Assembly (NCBI RefSeq): GCF_032163395.1
Contig: NZ_CP119968.1
Span: 4,056,001-4,120,000 of the forward strand
DNA from: Gloeocapsopsis dulcis
GTDB lineage: Bacteria > Cyanobacteriota > Cyanobacteriia > Cyanobacteriales > Chroococcidiopsidaceae
Direction of reading: 5' to 3'
Length of the DNA: 64,000 nucleotides
Shown here: one piece after another, positions 56,472 to 64,000 of the stretch
Position numbering within the stretch: the first letter of the stretch is position 1
Layout of the letters: every line of letters starts with the position of its first letter
Translations under genes and position numbers: made by a program
Notes under the pieces: model-generated
The model's database searches: none
Told to the model about the DNA's origin: nothing
The model's input: only the letters and a program-made list of their open reading frames with translations

Positions 56472-56530
56472 AAGATAAGCGATCGCATCTTTCATTAACA
56501 AAATTACAGTATTTTCTAGCGTAGTCCTAC
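56472..56530. repeat. Direct repeat, copy 2
   Basis: Begins AAGATAAGCGATCGC and ends GTAGTCCTAC. On the minus strand it reads RTTLENTVILLMKDAIAYLA in one frame. Two copies 101 bases apart suggest tandem remnants of one coding end. Confidence 0.65.
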
Positions 56531-56560
56531 TTCAAGTAGATTGAGAACGCACTACTAAAC

Positions 56561-57151
56561 TCATTCTAGGAATTCGATTCCGTACTTACGAGCGATCGCA
56601 GCCATCGATTTGTTATCCAAGGACTTTGGAATCGCAGAAGCAGGTGTTTCATCCGTGGCTAGCTTTCCTAAGCTGTTACTCATCTCATATTCAAACTTTT
56701 GAAACCAAAGTTGCCCTGGGTTTCCTGCAATTGAGGTAAAAAGTAAGTACTTTCCTGGAGTTGTCCCAATATTTTTGTAGGCGTGAGGCGCACCAGAAGG
56801 AATATGAATGAAATCTCCAGCAGTGGCTTTAACTGGGTCTTCTGGTGAAGCGCCATAAAACTCAAATTCTCCATCGACAATGTAAAAAACTTCTGGTGGA
56901 TGTTTGTGTAAAGGTGGTCCTGATTGGGGAGCAGCTGTAATTTCAATTACTGATAATTCTCCTGGAGTGTCCTTGCTAAGAGTTTTGAATGCGATGAAAT
57001 CGCCTCCAACTTGAAATGTTTTGCCTTCTCCAGGTCGCACCAACTGAATAGGTTGATTTGATGTGGAAGGGATTGCGATCGCTGCCCATGCATTCAGTGG
57101 CATTACGAGCATTAGAACAGTGAATAGGACAAAAGCAATAATCGTTTTCAT
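56561..57151 (-). CDS. Secreted cupin-domain protein
   Basis: 196 residues from ATG 57151. Signal peptide MKTIIAFVLFTVLMLVMPL, cleaved near AWA. One cupin barrel with the two motifs: GPPLHKHPPEVFYIVDGEFEF (His, His, Glu metal ligands) and GDFIHIPSGAPHAYKN (His). Similar to quercetin-dioxygenase-like cupins. The substrate is not known. It might hold Fe, Mn or Ni in the periplasm. Confidence 0.85.
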   Translation of the reverse strand: MKTIIAFVLFTVLMLVMPLNAWAAIAIPSTSNQPIQLVRPGEGKTFQVGGDFIAFKTLSKDTPGELSVIEITAAPQSGPPLHKHPPEVFYIVDGEFEFYGASPEDPVKATAGDFIHIPSGAPHAYKNIGTTPGKYLLFTSIAGNPGQLWFQKFEYEMSNSLGKLATDETPASAIPKSLDNKSMAAIARKYGIEFLE

Positions 57152-57536
57152 TGGTTGATGCTCCAAATATGCAGGGACGGTCAACATTACCGAAAAATTT
57201 GGGTTTAAAGCTTCCCCCTTCTAAGGGGAATTGTTGTATAATATTAGACAAGTTCTTCAGCATCTTGAGGTAGGGGGTTCCATCTAGAAGTTGGATGGGT
57301 AAAATCTCGAACGTACCGAAAGAACGTAGCCAATCAGTTTGATGGGAAGCAGAATCGCTAGCGGTAAAATGCGGGATTCAACCACTGAGAAGCCTAAAGA
57401 AAAAAAACCATCATGGAGTTTGGCTTTGGTCAACCAGGCAGGGTATTGTCTGGTGGGAGAGAGCAACTAAGACGGGGCAAGCCTCGCATTGTTCGCCAGT
57501 ATCCCAAAATCCTCGCCCTAAAGTGCGAGGAGTGTG
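57152..57536. other. Intergenic with hairpins, possible transposon relic
   Basis: 385 bases. A hairpin TTCCCC...GGGGAA (57212-57230) may end or begin transcription. From about 57290 to 57536 one plus-strand frame gives EKPKEKKPSWSLALVNQAGY but has stops, and the stretch ends in CCTCGC-CCTAAAGT-GCGAGG (57511-57530) followed by AGTGTGTCAA. That structure resembles the right end of IS200/IS605-type elements. Not certain. Confidence 0.35.
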
Positions 57537-57908
57537 TCAAAAGATGGGAGTTGTTTGCCCTAAAATCATTTGCCAGTGTCCATTCCGCTTCAGATATACA
57601 TGAGAGTCACGCACCTGTTTTGTTTTTTGTCCTTTGAACGTTAAGGACAAGCGAAAATTGAGAATAGCAACGCTATCTCCGTACCAACACACTTGCAGTT
57701 CGTCTGTGCTAAATGATTCAAGTTCTACAGTTTTGGCGTTCTCCAATTCCACTGCTTTATTGGCAACACGACCGTCTGGAAAAACACTGAGAAAGTCATC
57801 CGGCAAGTCCTGTTCAAGAGTGGCTATATCATGCTGGAGAATAGCATTAAGGAACGCTGCATCTAAGGCTTTCAGTTCGCGTTCATCTGCTTCTCGATTT
57901 GCATTCAT
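57537..57908 (-). CDS. NTF2-like (DUF4440/SnoaL) protein
   Basis: 123 residues: a cone-shaped NTF2-like fold with LDAAFLNAILQHDIATLEQ, FLSVFPDGRVANKAVE, and HVYLKRNGHWQMILGQTTPI. Binding or isomerase roles occur in the family; no catalytic set is clear. Its stop (57537-57539) lies in the TGTCAA end of the possible transposon relic. Confidence 0.8.
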   Translation of the reverse strand: MNANREADERELKALDAAFLNAILQHDIATLEQDLPDDFLSVFPDGRVANKAVELENAKTVELESFSTDELQVCWYGDSVAILNFRLSLTFKGQKTKQVRDSHVYLKRNGHWQMILGQTTPIF

Positions 57909-58000
57909 TTCTAAGAATTAGGAGATCTCTTAAAAGGATACTGTTCTTATGCGCTCATGTCTTGCGAGTTATTGCAAAATTTGTCGGTATCTTGCACAAC

Positions 58001-58849
58001 TTACAAGCTGTCTTGGTAAACTTTCGGTGTAACACCGGCGTAGCGATGAAACAGATGAGTGAAGTGACTTTGGCTTTGAAATCCAACGAGATGGCAAATT
58101 TCAATAATTGACAAGTTTCGCTGGGCTAATAGCTGTTTAGCTTTTTCAATGCGGCAGGTGGTTACATATCGATGTAACGTAACTCCCATTGAGCGCTTGA
58201 ATAGTCGGATAAGATAATACTTGCTTGTTTGAGTAATACTTGCTAGCTCGTCTAGGCTCAACTCCTGCTCAAGGTTACTGTTGATGTAATCAATTAGTTG
58301 CCGCAACTGATACTTGGACAAACCGCCTGGAGTTTGCGTGAGTGATGTCCAATGCGCATGATGTCTTAAAAGTTGTATCGTTAAACTTACCATCATCGAT
58401 TCAAGATAAAGCTTTCCCCCCACACCTTGGCTTTGTAATTCGGTTTTCAGCGCTAAACCAATTTGATGAATGAGGGAATCTTGACGTTTGTAGTGAGGTA
58501 TTAATTCCAGCTGATGGCGATCGCTTAAATCTAATACCATTTGCTGCATATAAACAGACTCTAACTGCAAAAGTAAGAATTCAATCGGTCGATCCCAAAT
58601 GACTCGACGACTCATCCCTATCGGCAAAATTGTAAAGTTTCCCGTGTCCATCTGATTTTGCTGATAACATCCGTCGTACCACTGTTCCACATTGTAAGGA
58701 TTGCCAAGGTTGAGGATAATTCTGTGTTCCGTCAGTAAGGATTCTGGCAGTTCATAGGCAGGTTGTTGAAAATGCTCGATCATGAAACGATCAAGCGTTG
58801 CTCTACCTAAACAAAGCGGGGATGATGCAGTGCTAATTTCCTCATTCAT
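58001..58849 (-). CDS. AraC-family transcriptional regulator
   Basis: 282 residues with a cupin-like N-terminal sensing part and a C-terminal double helix-turn-helix (about 185-280; LSLDELASITQTSKYYLIRL, LSIIEICHLVGFQSQSHFTH, FHRYAGVTPKVY). It is near the NTF2-like and cupin genes on the same strand; it may control them. Effector unknown. Confidence 0.87.
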   Translation of the reverse strand: MNEEISTASSPLCLGRATLDRFMIEHFQQPAYELPESLLTEHRIILNLGNPYNVEQWYDGCYQQNQMDTGNFTILPIGMSRRVIWDRPIEFLLLQLESVYMQQMVLDLSDRHQLELIPHYKRQDSLIHQIGLALKTELQSQGVGGKLYLESMMVSLTIQLLRHHAHWTSLTQTPGGLSKYQLRQLIDYINSNLEQELSLDELASITQTSKYYLIRLFKRSMGVTLHRYVTTCRIEKAKQLLAQRNLSIIEICHLVGFQSQSHFTHLFHRYAGVTPKVYQDSL

Positions 58850-59064
58850 AGGATGCTGCCTATTTCTTATGCAACTTATCCTATTGATAAGACATTATCC
58901 TTCAGTTTCCTGGTGAATGCTCAAAGATAAGCTTTAGCTTGCAAATTGTTTCAACTTAGACGATTGCGTAAGTCCATACTATTTCGGCAGAGTGCATAAT
59001 AAAGTCACTTAGCTAACAGAACTTGCGCTAAAATTCTCAAACTGGAAGCGCGATCGCACACTTT

Positions 59065-59895
59065 ATGCAAAACTGGCAAACGGCTAAAACCTACGAAGAT
59101 ATCCTCTATCACAAAACTGACGGTATCGCCAAAATTACTATCAATCGTCCGCACAAGCGAAATGCGTTTCGTCCCAAAACTGTCTTTGAACTTTACGATG
59201 CTTTTGTTGATGCGCGTGAAGATACGACTATCGGTGTTGTCTTATTTACAGGTGCAGGACCACATACGGATGGAAAATATGCGTTCTGTGCGGGTGGCGA
59301 TCAAAGTGTCAGAGGAACCGCAGGATATGTCGATGATGATGGCGTTCCCCGATTGAATGTATTAGATTTACAACGCTTGATTCGCTCGATGCCCAAAGTG
59401 GTAATCGCGCTTGTCGCTGGGTATGCGATCGGTGGCGGACACGTACTGCATTTGATTTGTGACTTAACCATTGCTGCGGATAACGCCATTTTTGGTCAAA
59501 CAGGACCTAAAGTTGGTAGCTTTGATGGTGGATTTGGTGCAAGTTACCTCGCCCGCATTGTGGGACAAAAAAAGGCGAGAGAGATTTGGTTTCTCTGTCG
59601 CCAATACACCGCAACACAAGCACTAGAAATGGGTTTAGTCAATTGTGTTGTCCCTGTAGAACAATTAGAAGCAGAAGGAATTCAATGGGCAAATGAAATT
59701 TTAGAAAAAAGCCCGATCGCAATTCGCTGTCTCAAAGCTGCATTCAACGCAGATTGTGATGGTCAAGCTGGTTTACAAGAACTTGCCGGAAATGCAACTC
59801 TACTGTACTACATGACTGAAGAAGGAGCCGAAGGAAAACAAGCTTTCTTAGAAAAGCGCAAACCCGATTTTCGGCAGTACCCTTGGCTACCTTAA
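59065..59895 (+). CDS. menB: 1,4-dihydroxy-2-naphthoyl-CoA synthase
   Basis: 276 residues of the crotonase fold. [17 protein letters not shown] begins the family region; [11 protein letters not shown] and [20 protein letters not shown] build the oxyanion hole; [17 protein letters not shown] carries the Asp used in Dieckmann-like ring closure. It closes the naphthoate ring in phylloquinone synthesis, the same pathway as menD 3 kb upstream. Its stop overlaps the convergent gene by four bases. Confidence 0.95.
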   Translation: MQNWQTAKTYEDILYHKTDGIAKITINRPHKRNAFRPKTVFELYDAFVDAREDTTIGVVLFTGAGPHTDGKYAFCAGGDQSVRGTAGYVDDDGVPRLNVLDLQRLIRSMPKVVIALVAGYAIGGGHVLHLICDLTIAADNAIFGQTGPKVGSFDGGFGASYLARIVGQKKAREIWFLCRQYTATQALEMGLVNCVVPVEQLEAEGIQWANEILEKSPIAIRCLKAAFNADCDGQAGLQELAGNATLLYYMTEEGAEGKQAFLEKRKPDFRQYPWLP

Positions 59896-60200
59896 GAAGG
59901 AGTCAGGGATGGGGGGCTAGAGGCTAGGGAAAGAGAATGCCGACTTGGTTCTAATGAAGCATGGTTTGATTCAGAAAATACTCTAGATGATTTAGGTACA
60001 AGTGCTGGCTCATCTGGCACAATCATAACTTTCTTAAGACTTTCCCACGAGGGGGCAAAAGCTGGAAGTGATAACTCACAAGCTTTCCAACTTCCTTGAA
60101 CTGGTACTCCCAACATTTGACAACACCCACCGCGCCGTCCTTCTGGTTGATAATAACGACAGTAGCGACAGGCAGAAGTTGGAAAGTTTGCATTTTTCAT
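59892..60200 (-). CDS. Cysteine-motif cyanobacterial protein
   Basis: 102 residues from ATG 60200. The N-terminal part, [20 protein letters not shown] then [18 protein letters not shown], has Cys at regular places (C-x2-C, CC, C) that could bind zinc or a cluster. The C-terminal third is Ser/Pro-rich and lies partly over repeat-like DNA (59900-59935). I recall the motif as widespread in cyanobacteria, but no function is known. Confidence 0.7.
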   Translation of the reverse strand: MKNANFPTSACRYCRYYQPEGRRGGCCQMLGVPVQGSWKACELSLPAFAPSWESLKKVMIVPDEPALVPKSSRVFSESNHASLEPSRHSLSLASSPPSLTPS

Positions 60201-60615
60201 AGGAATGCTGTTTAGCAATTGTCCATCGCCTGCTATTGTGGCGTTATGTAAAAAATCCTTAAAGTCAGCAAATGATTAATTGGTATAGATTTCGGCTATT
60301 TCTGTAAAACAAAAAATTCATTTTTTCTTTATATTCTTGTTATATTGCGATACAAAATTAAGAGTAAAAGTCTATAGCTTTTGACTAAAACAACTAAGGG
60401 ATCAGCAAAAAACAAACTGAATTCTTTTGCAAACTTAGATACAATTTCCCAAAAATCAGTATATCTATGGATAGATTTAAACAAGTATTGTGGAGTAAAG
60501 TGTGCTTTTTCAGTAACTACGGCATTGACATTTTCAAGCTTAATTGCTATAGGCACTTAATTTTGCAGTGTTTAAATACTTAACAGATAATCAACTCACT
60601 CAATTAGCTTAGTAT
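60201..60615. other. AT-rich gap with a doubtful small frame
   Basis: 415 bases. A minus-strand frame at 60329-60556 (75 codons, MPIAIKLENVNAVVTEKAHF) has protein-like character and a hydrophobic tail, but no clear ribosome site and no family. It may be a gene remnant. Confidence 0.25.
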
Positions 60616-61155
60616 CTACCATCTTTTAGCAACACAAAAAGAGCATACCTCCCATCGTTGTAGTTCTCCAGGTGGAGTAGGGCATTGACATTGAGGACAA
60701 AGGGGTAGTCCCTGCGATCGCGATCGCGTTGTTTCCTGCCAATGCTGAAACGCAGCACGCGGATTTTGAGTAGAAGCTTGTGTGTTATTTTCACGACTAC
60801 CCGCTGTGGCAACATAGCTGGGATGATTGTTTTTTGTTGGGGTTTCTTTGTTATTTGTTTGCGATCGCTGCCATCCTGCTGTAGAAAAACGAATATCAGT
60901 TAATGGCTCTAGCACATAAGGATTTAGTTTTGTTAAGATGCGCTGGCGTTCAAAAGTAAGATTTTGCGCCCAAGGCGCGCTAGATGTCGCCACCCACAAT
61001 ATATTACGTTGAATCGCAAGCGGTCGCGTATGCGATGCCACCGCAGCACCAACAACATCAGACCAACACTTGACAACACGTTGCAACGGTTGCTCGTGCC
61101 AAGCATTCTGCTCAATGAAAGCACCCACGAGTTGCTCAAGAGATTTGAAAGACAT
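60616..61155 (-). CDS. DciA-like (DUF721) protein with C-terminal zinc ribbon
   Basis: 179 residues. The N-terminal 90 form a DUF721/DciA domain (WSDVVGAAVASHTRPLAIQR; LWVATSSAPWAQNLTFERQR). DciA is the ancestral loader of replicative helicase DnaB where DnaC is absent. A disordered Gln/Asn/Thr linker (95-145) leads to CPQCQCPTPPGELQRWEVCS with a final F-C, a four-Cys zinc ribbon. The fusion could link helicase loading to DNA or protein contacts. The gene is divergent from pspA. Confidence 0.8.
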   Translation of the reverse strand: MSFKSLEQLVGAFIEQNAWHEQPLQRVVKCWSDVVGAAVASHTRPLAIQRNILWVATSSAPWAQNLTFERQRILTKLNPYVLEPLTDIRFSTAGWQRSQTNNKETPTKNNHPSYVATAGSRENNTQASTQNPRAAFQHWQETTRSRSQGLPLCPQCQCPTPPGELQRWEVCSFCVAKRW

Positions 61156-61303
61156 TTTTTGAGTCTAGGTGCTAAGAGGTGGAGGTTAGGGAGAGAAAAG
61201 GTACGATACCATGATTCTAATACTCCGACTAAGATGTTACCAATTGGTGAGTTGCGGTCGGAACGGGCAAGATGCAGCTTTTGTAACCAAATGGAGAGCC
61301 ATC

Positions 61304-62026
61304 ATGGGACTGATTGACCGCATCGGGCGGGTATTTAGAGCGAATGTCAATTCTTTAGTCAACAACGCAGAAGATCCAGAAAAAATTTTAGAGCAAACAG
61401 TCTCACAGATGCAGGACGATCTGGTACAACTGCGACAAGCGGTAGCAAGTGCGATCGCCACGCAAAAACGCACAGAACGCCAAGCACAACAAGCACAATT
61501 TACTGCTGAAGAATGGTATCGCCGCGCTCAACTAGCATTACAACAAGGAAACGATACCTTAGCCCGCGAAGCTTTGACAAAGCGCAAGTCTTATCAAGAA
61601 ACTGCCACTGCCATGCAAGCGCAAATCGAGCAACAAAATTCCATAGTAGCTCGCATGAAAAAGGATATGCAGACGCTAGAAAGCAAGATATATGAGGCAA
61701 AAACTAAAAAAGATATGTATATTGCACGAGCGCGTTCTGCACAAGCAACAGCAAGACTCAATGAAACTCTAGGCGGAGTTAATACTAGTAAATCATTAGG
61801 AGCTTTTGAACGCATGGAAGAAAAAGTCATGCAACTCGAAGCCCAATCAGATCTCATCGCCGAAATGGGAACCGACGACTTAGAAAAACAATTTGATGCT
61901 CTCGCAGCGGGTGATGGTATTGATGACGAACTCGCGCAAATGAAAGCACAGCTTACAGGAACGCAAAATCCGCCTCAGTTACCTGGTTCTCCTACTAAAG
62001 ATAGAGATATCGAGCGTAGGGAATAG
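61304..62026 (+). CDS. pspA: PspA/IM30-family protein (PspA-like)
   Basis: 240 residues of long coiled-coil helices from MGLIDRIGRVFRANVNSLVN. ATG 61304 has GGAG seven bases upstream and the amphipathic helix alpha-0 needed for membrane binding. It ends without the extra C-terminal helix of Vipp1, thus is the PspA-type member, as paired in Synechocystis. It forms ESCRT-III-like assemblies that stabilise stressed membranes. Confidence 0.9.
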   Translation: MGLIDRIGRVFRANVNSLVNNAEDPEKILEQTVSQMQDDLVQLRQAVASAIATQKRTERQAQQAQFTAEEWYRRAQLALQQGNDTLAREALTKRKSYQETATAMQAQIEQQNSIVARMKKDMQTLESKIYEAKTKKDMYIARARSAQATARLNETLGGVNTSKSLGAFERMEEKVMQLEAQSDLIAEMGTDDLEKQFDALAAGDGIDDELAQMKAQLTGTQNPPQLPGSPTKDRDIERRE

Positions 62027-62195
62027 CATTTTGTATAAAAATCAATAGAAATTACCTAACTATCTCAATGCCAAATCGATACTAGGCTTATGTTAGAAAT
62101 AGCAACTCTTTCAATTTCGGTATTGAACTAAATAACATAGGATTACACCACGTCATACCCTCAACCTATCTTGCACACTTTAAGAGAACAAAGTT

Positions 62196-62972
62196 ATGGG
62201 ATTATTTGATCGAATCAGTCGGGTTCTCAAGGCTAACCTCAACGACATGGTTAGCAAGGCAGAAGACCCTGAAAAAATGTTAGAACAGTCCCTGATAGAA
62301 ATGCAGGAAGACTTAGTTCAACTACGTCAGAGTGTCGCCCAAGCGATCGCAGCACAAAAACGCACTGAGCAACAATATAATCAAGGTCAAAATGAAGCAA
62401 ATAAGTGGCAGCGTAATGCCCAACTAGCACTGCAAAAAGGCGATGAAAATTTGGCACGCCAAGCACTTGAACGCAAGAAAAATTATGCAGAAACTGCCAA
62501 TGCCTTACGCGGTAGCCTGGATCAGCAAACAAGTCAAATTGACTCACTCAAGAAAAACTTAATTGCTTTAGAAAGTAAAATTTCTGAAGCTAAAACGAAG
62601 AAAGATATGCTCAAGGCACGCATTAGCGCAGCTAAAGCACAAGAACAACTTCAAGGTGCTGTTGGCAGAATGGGAACCAGTAGTGCCATGGCAGCATTTG
62701 AACGGATGGAAGAAAAAGTAATGCTGCAAGAAGCCCGCGCCCAATCAGCAGCTGAGTTGGCGGGTGATAATCTTGAAAGTCAGTTTGCGGCTTTAGAAGC
62801 CGGAAGTGATGTTGATGATGAATTAGCAGCCCTCAAAGCGCAAATGTCCCTTCCAGGAGGTTCACCGCAACAAGCATCGCTACCACCATCGGCTGAACAA
62901 TCGTCTCCTCAATCTGAACAAGTTGTTGACGCAGAATTGGAGCAACTGAAAAAACAGCTAGATCAACTATAA
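62196..62972 (+). CDS. vipp1: Vipp1 (IM30) thylakoid membrane protein
   Basis: 258 residues, about 55 percent like the upstream gene by eye. It starts MGLFDRISRVLKANLNDMVS and has the C-terminal linker plus helix VDAELEQLKKQLDQL that marks Vipp1. It builds rings and rods on membranes and is needed for thylakoid biogenesis and repair. Tandem with pspA (170 bases apart); an older duplication. Confidence 0.92.
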   Translation: MGLFDRISRVLKANLNDMVSKAEDPEKMLEQSLIEMQEDLVQLRQSVAQAIAAQKRTEQQYNQGQNEANKWQRNAQLALQKGDENLARQALERKKNYAETANALRGSLDQQTSQIDSLKKNLIALESKISEAKTKKDMLKARISAAKAQEQLQGAVGRMGTSSAMAAFERMEEKVMLQEARAQSAAELAGDNLESQFAALEAGSDVDDELAALKAQMSLPGGSPQQASLPPSAEQSSPQSEQVVDAELEQLKKQLDQL

Positions 62973-63002
62973 ACTTTAGCAATTATCAAATTGATCTGAG
63001 GC

Positions 63003-63046
63003 AAGCCTTGATAAGTACCTTAAATGTACAAGGTCAATCAGGGCTT
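63003..63046 (+). terminator. Two-tier hairpin after vipp1
   Basis: AAGCCTTGAT pairs with ATCAGGGCTT and inner ACCTT with AAGGT. A strong fold, 30 bases after the stop, without T run. It may end or protect the vipp1 mRNA. Confidence 0.5.
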
Positions 63047-63157
63047 AGCTATTTCATCCCACAAATTTTGTCCTCTACAGTGTTTGTAGAGCTACAAAAC
63101 AAGTCAAAATACTGAAGAACCAGTAATTTTGTCCAATCTTGTTTAAACAATAACGCC

Positions 63158-63484
63158 ATGAGCAGCGTCACTGCAATATCAGATAAAGAATTTGAAACCG
63201 AAGTCTTGCAAGCAACCCAGCCAGTATTAGTTTACTTTTGGGCTTCCTGGTGTGGTCCTTGTCGTTTAATGTCACCAACAATTGATTGGGCAGCAACAAC
63301 TTATAGCGGCCTGAAAGTTGTCAAAATGGAAGTAGACCCCAACCCTGAAACTGTCAAGCAGTATCAAGTTGAAGGTGTACCTGCACTGCGACTCTTTCAA
63401 GATCAAGAAGTGCTAGAAGCTACCGAGGGTGTTATTCCCAAACAAAAATTGATCGATATTTTAGAAAGTCACTTGTCTACATAA
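63158..63484 (+). CDS. trxA: Thioredoxin
   Basis: 108 residues with WCGPC (Trp31, Cys32, Cys35), a cis-Pro in VEGVPALRLF, and normal length. Reduces disulfides in enzymes such as those of carbon metabolism, fed by ferredoxin or NADPH thioredoxin reductases. Which of the cyanobacterial types (m, x, y) cannot be set by eye. Stands alone before an aminotransferase gene. Confidence 0.9.
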   Translation: MSSVTAISDKEFETEVLQATQPVLVYFWASWCGPCRLMSPTIDWAATTYSGLKVVKMEVDPNPETVKQYQVEGVPALRLFQDQEVLEATEGVIPKQKLIDILESHLST

Positions 63485-63635
63485 GATTAAATCAACACAG
63501 CTATATACTGCTGCGAGGAGTTCATCAATGATGTAATTCAAGATGAATAGCTCCACACCTGGTATAAAGCTCCTAAATTGTGAGTTATGAGCGAAATTCA
63601 AAACTCAAGACTTTGTATCAGGTTAACTCAAATTT

Positions 63636-63656
63636 CAAAACTCAAAACTCAAAACC
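63636..63656. repeat. CAAAACT tandem repeats
   Basis: Three units of CAAAACT (last imperfect) directly before the aminotransferase start, with further scattered CAAAACTCAA at 63598-63609. Related GAGTTTT units stand at 48960-48975, before the first trehalose permease. Confidence 0.8.
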
Positions 63657-63659
63657 TTT

Positions 63660-64000
63660 ATGGAGTTCGCCAAGCGTTTAGAATATCTCCAAACAAATGT
63701 CTTTGCAGATATGGATCAAGCAAAGGCAAGGGCAGCCGCAGATGGAAAAGACTTGATTGACTTGTCATTAGGATCTTCAGATCTTCCAGCCGCACCCCAT
63801 GTTCTTGATGCGATCGCTCAATCTTTGCCAGATCGCAGCACTCACGGTTATTTGCTATTTCACGGTACGCGGGCATTTCGGGAAGCCGCCGCAAGTTGGT
63901 ATACTCAAAAGTTTGGGATTCCTGTCGATCCGGAAACCGAAGTCCTACCGTTGATTGGTTCTCAAGAGGGTACAGCACATTTACCACTTGCGGTATTAAA
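63660..64000 (+). CDS. Class I/II aminotransferase, start only (partial)
   Basis: 113 codons to the window edge from ATG 63660. PLP fold type I: MEFAKRLEYLQTNVFADMDQ, LIDLSLGSSDLPAAPHVLDA, HGYLLFHGTRAFREAAASWY and LIGSQEGTAHLPLAVL, like LL-diaminopimelate or aspartate/alanine aminotransferases. The PLP lysine is outside the window. It would be the aminotransferase set of cyanobacterial amino-acid metabolism. Confidence 0.82.
   Translation, partial: MEFAKRLEYLQTNVFADMDQAKARAAADGKDLIDLSLGSSDLPAAPHVLDAIAQSLPDRSTHGYLLFHGTRAFREAAASWYTQKFGIPVDPETEVLPLIGSQEGTAHLPLAVL

Noticed and set aside
60329-60556. A 75-residue gene on the minus strand
   Set aside because: Protein-like composition, but no ribosome site, AT-rich setting and no known family; left as a doubtful frame in the gap entry.
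1-64000. tRNA, rRNA, SRP RNA or tmRNA genes
   Set aside because: Intergenic regions were read for cloverleaf ends and conserved loops; none was convincing.

Overview
The window is a piece of cyanobacterial chromosome. The octamer GCGATCGC and shorter GCGATCG forms, abundant in many cyanobacterial genomes, recur throughout. The gene content fits: ferredoxin-type sulfite reductase, MenD and MenB for phylloquinone, a PspA/Vipp1 pair, short-form HisG, an ArsH/Acr3/ArsC arsenic operon, PacS-like copper ATPase with an Atx1 chaperone, and trehalose ABC uptake plus trehalase. A unicellular or Chroococcidiopsis/Gloeocapsa-like lineage is plausible, but I cannot fix genus. No rRNA, tRNA, CRISPR array or prophage was recognised.

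Layout. 1-9.2 kb: the end of an unknown gene, a DUF4058 gene, gene relics, a large hybrid histidine kinase, a second sensor kinase destroyed by stops and frameshifts, a methyltransferase and hisG. 9.3-15.6 kb: an orphan OmpR-type regulator, an acetyltransferase/acyltransferase pair, then a minus-strand arsenic operon (arsR, a PstS-like binding lipoprotein, acr3, arsH, arsC). 15.6-27.2 kb: a metal-efflux island on the minus strand (RND pump and adaptor, a metal-associated lipoprotein, a MerR regulator, a two-domain cupredoxin, a 30-residue membrane peptide, a copper ATPase and Atx1). It has two MerR-type promoters with long spacers and ends with a TVP38-like membrane protein. The RND genes abut a truncated acetyltransferase. 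27.5-28.1 kb: a HicA/HicB toxin-antitoxin pair.

28.6-35.2 kb: a siderophore-uptake locus (candidate Fur box, AraC regulator, TonB-dependent receptor, FecB-type binding protein, DUF1636 protein). The receptor is split by a complete IS630-family element with an exact TA duplication; removing the element and one TA restores an 821-codon frame. Just downstream lie short decayed copies of the AraC and FecB genes, the ghost of a second such locus. 35.6-45.1 kb: a repeat-rich lysine/alanine/serine protein, a decayed gene, rsmE, a sulfite reductase carrying a ribbon-helix-helix-like C-terminal tail, an SDR epimerase-like gene, an outer-membrane beta-barrel gene, ffh and a small conserved protein. 45.4-46.0 kb: a collapsed amino-acid ABC transporter operon.

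46.2-64 kb: an aminoglycoside-phosphotransferase-like kinase; a five-gene trehalose uptake and hydrolysis operon; folB facing menD; a truncated PIN toxin with an AbrB-like antitoxin; a secreted cupin; an NTF2-like protein; a second AraC regulator; menB; a cysteine-motif protein; a DciA-like protein with a zinc ribbon; pspA and vipp1 in tandem; thioredoxin; and the start of a class I/II aminotransferase cut by the window edge. At least ten loci are visibly broken or truncated, so the region looks like one undergoing active gene loss around conserved housekeeping genes.
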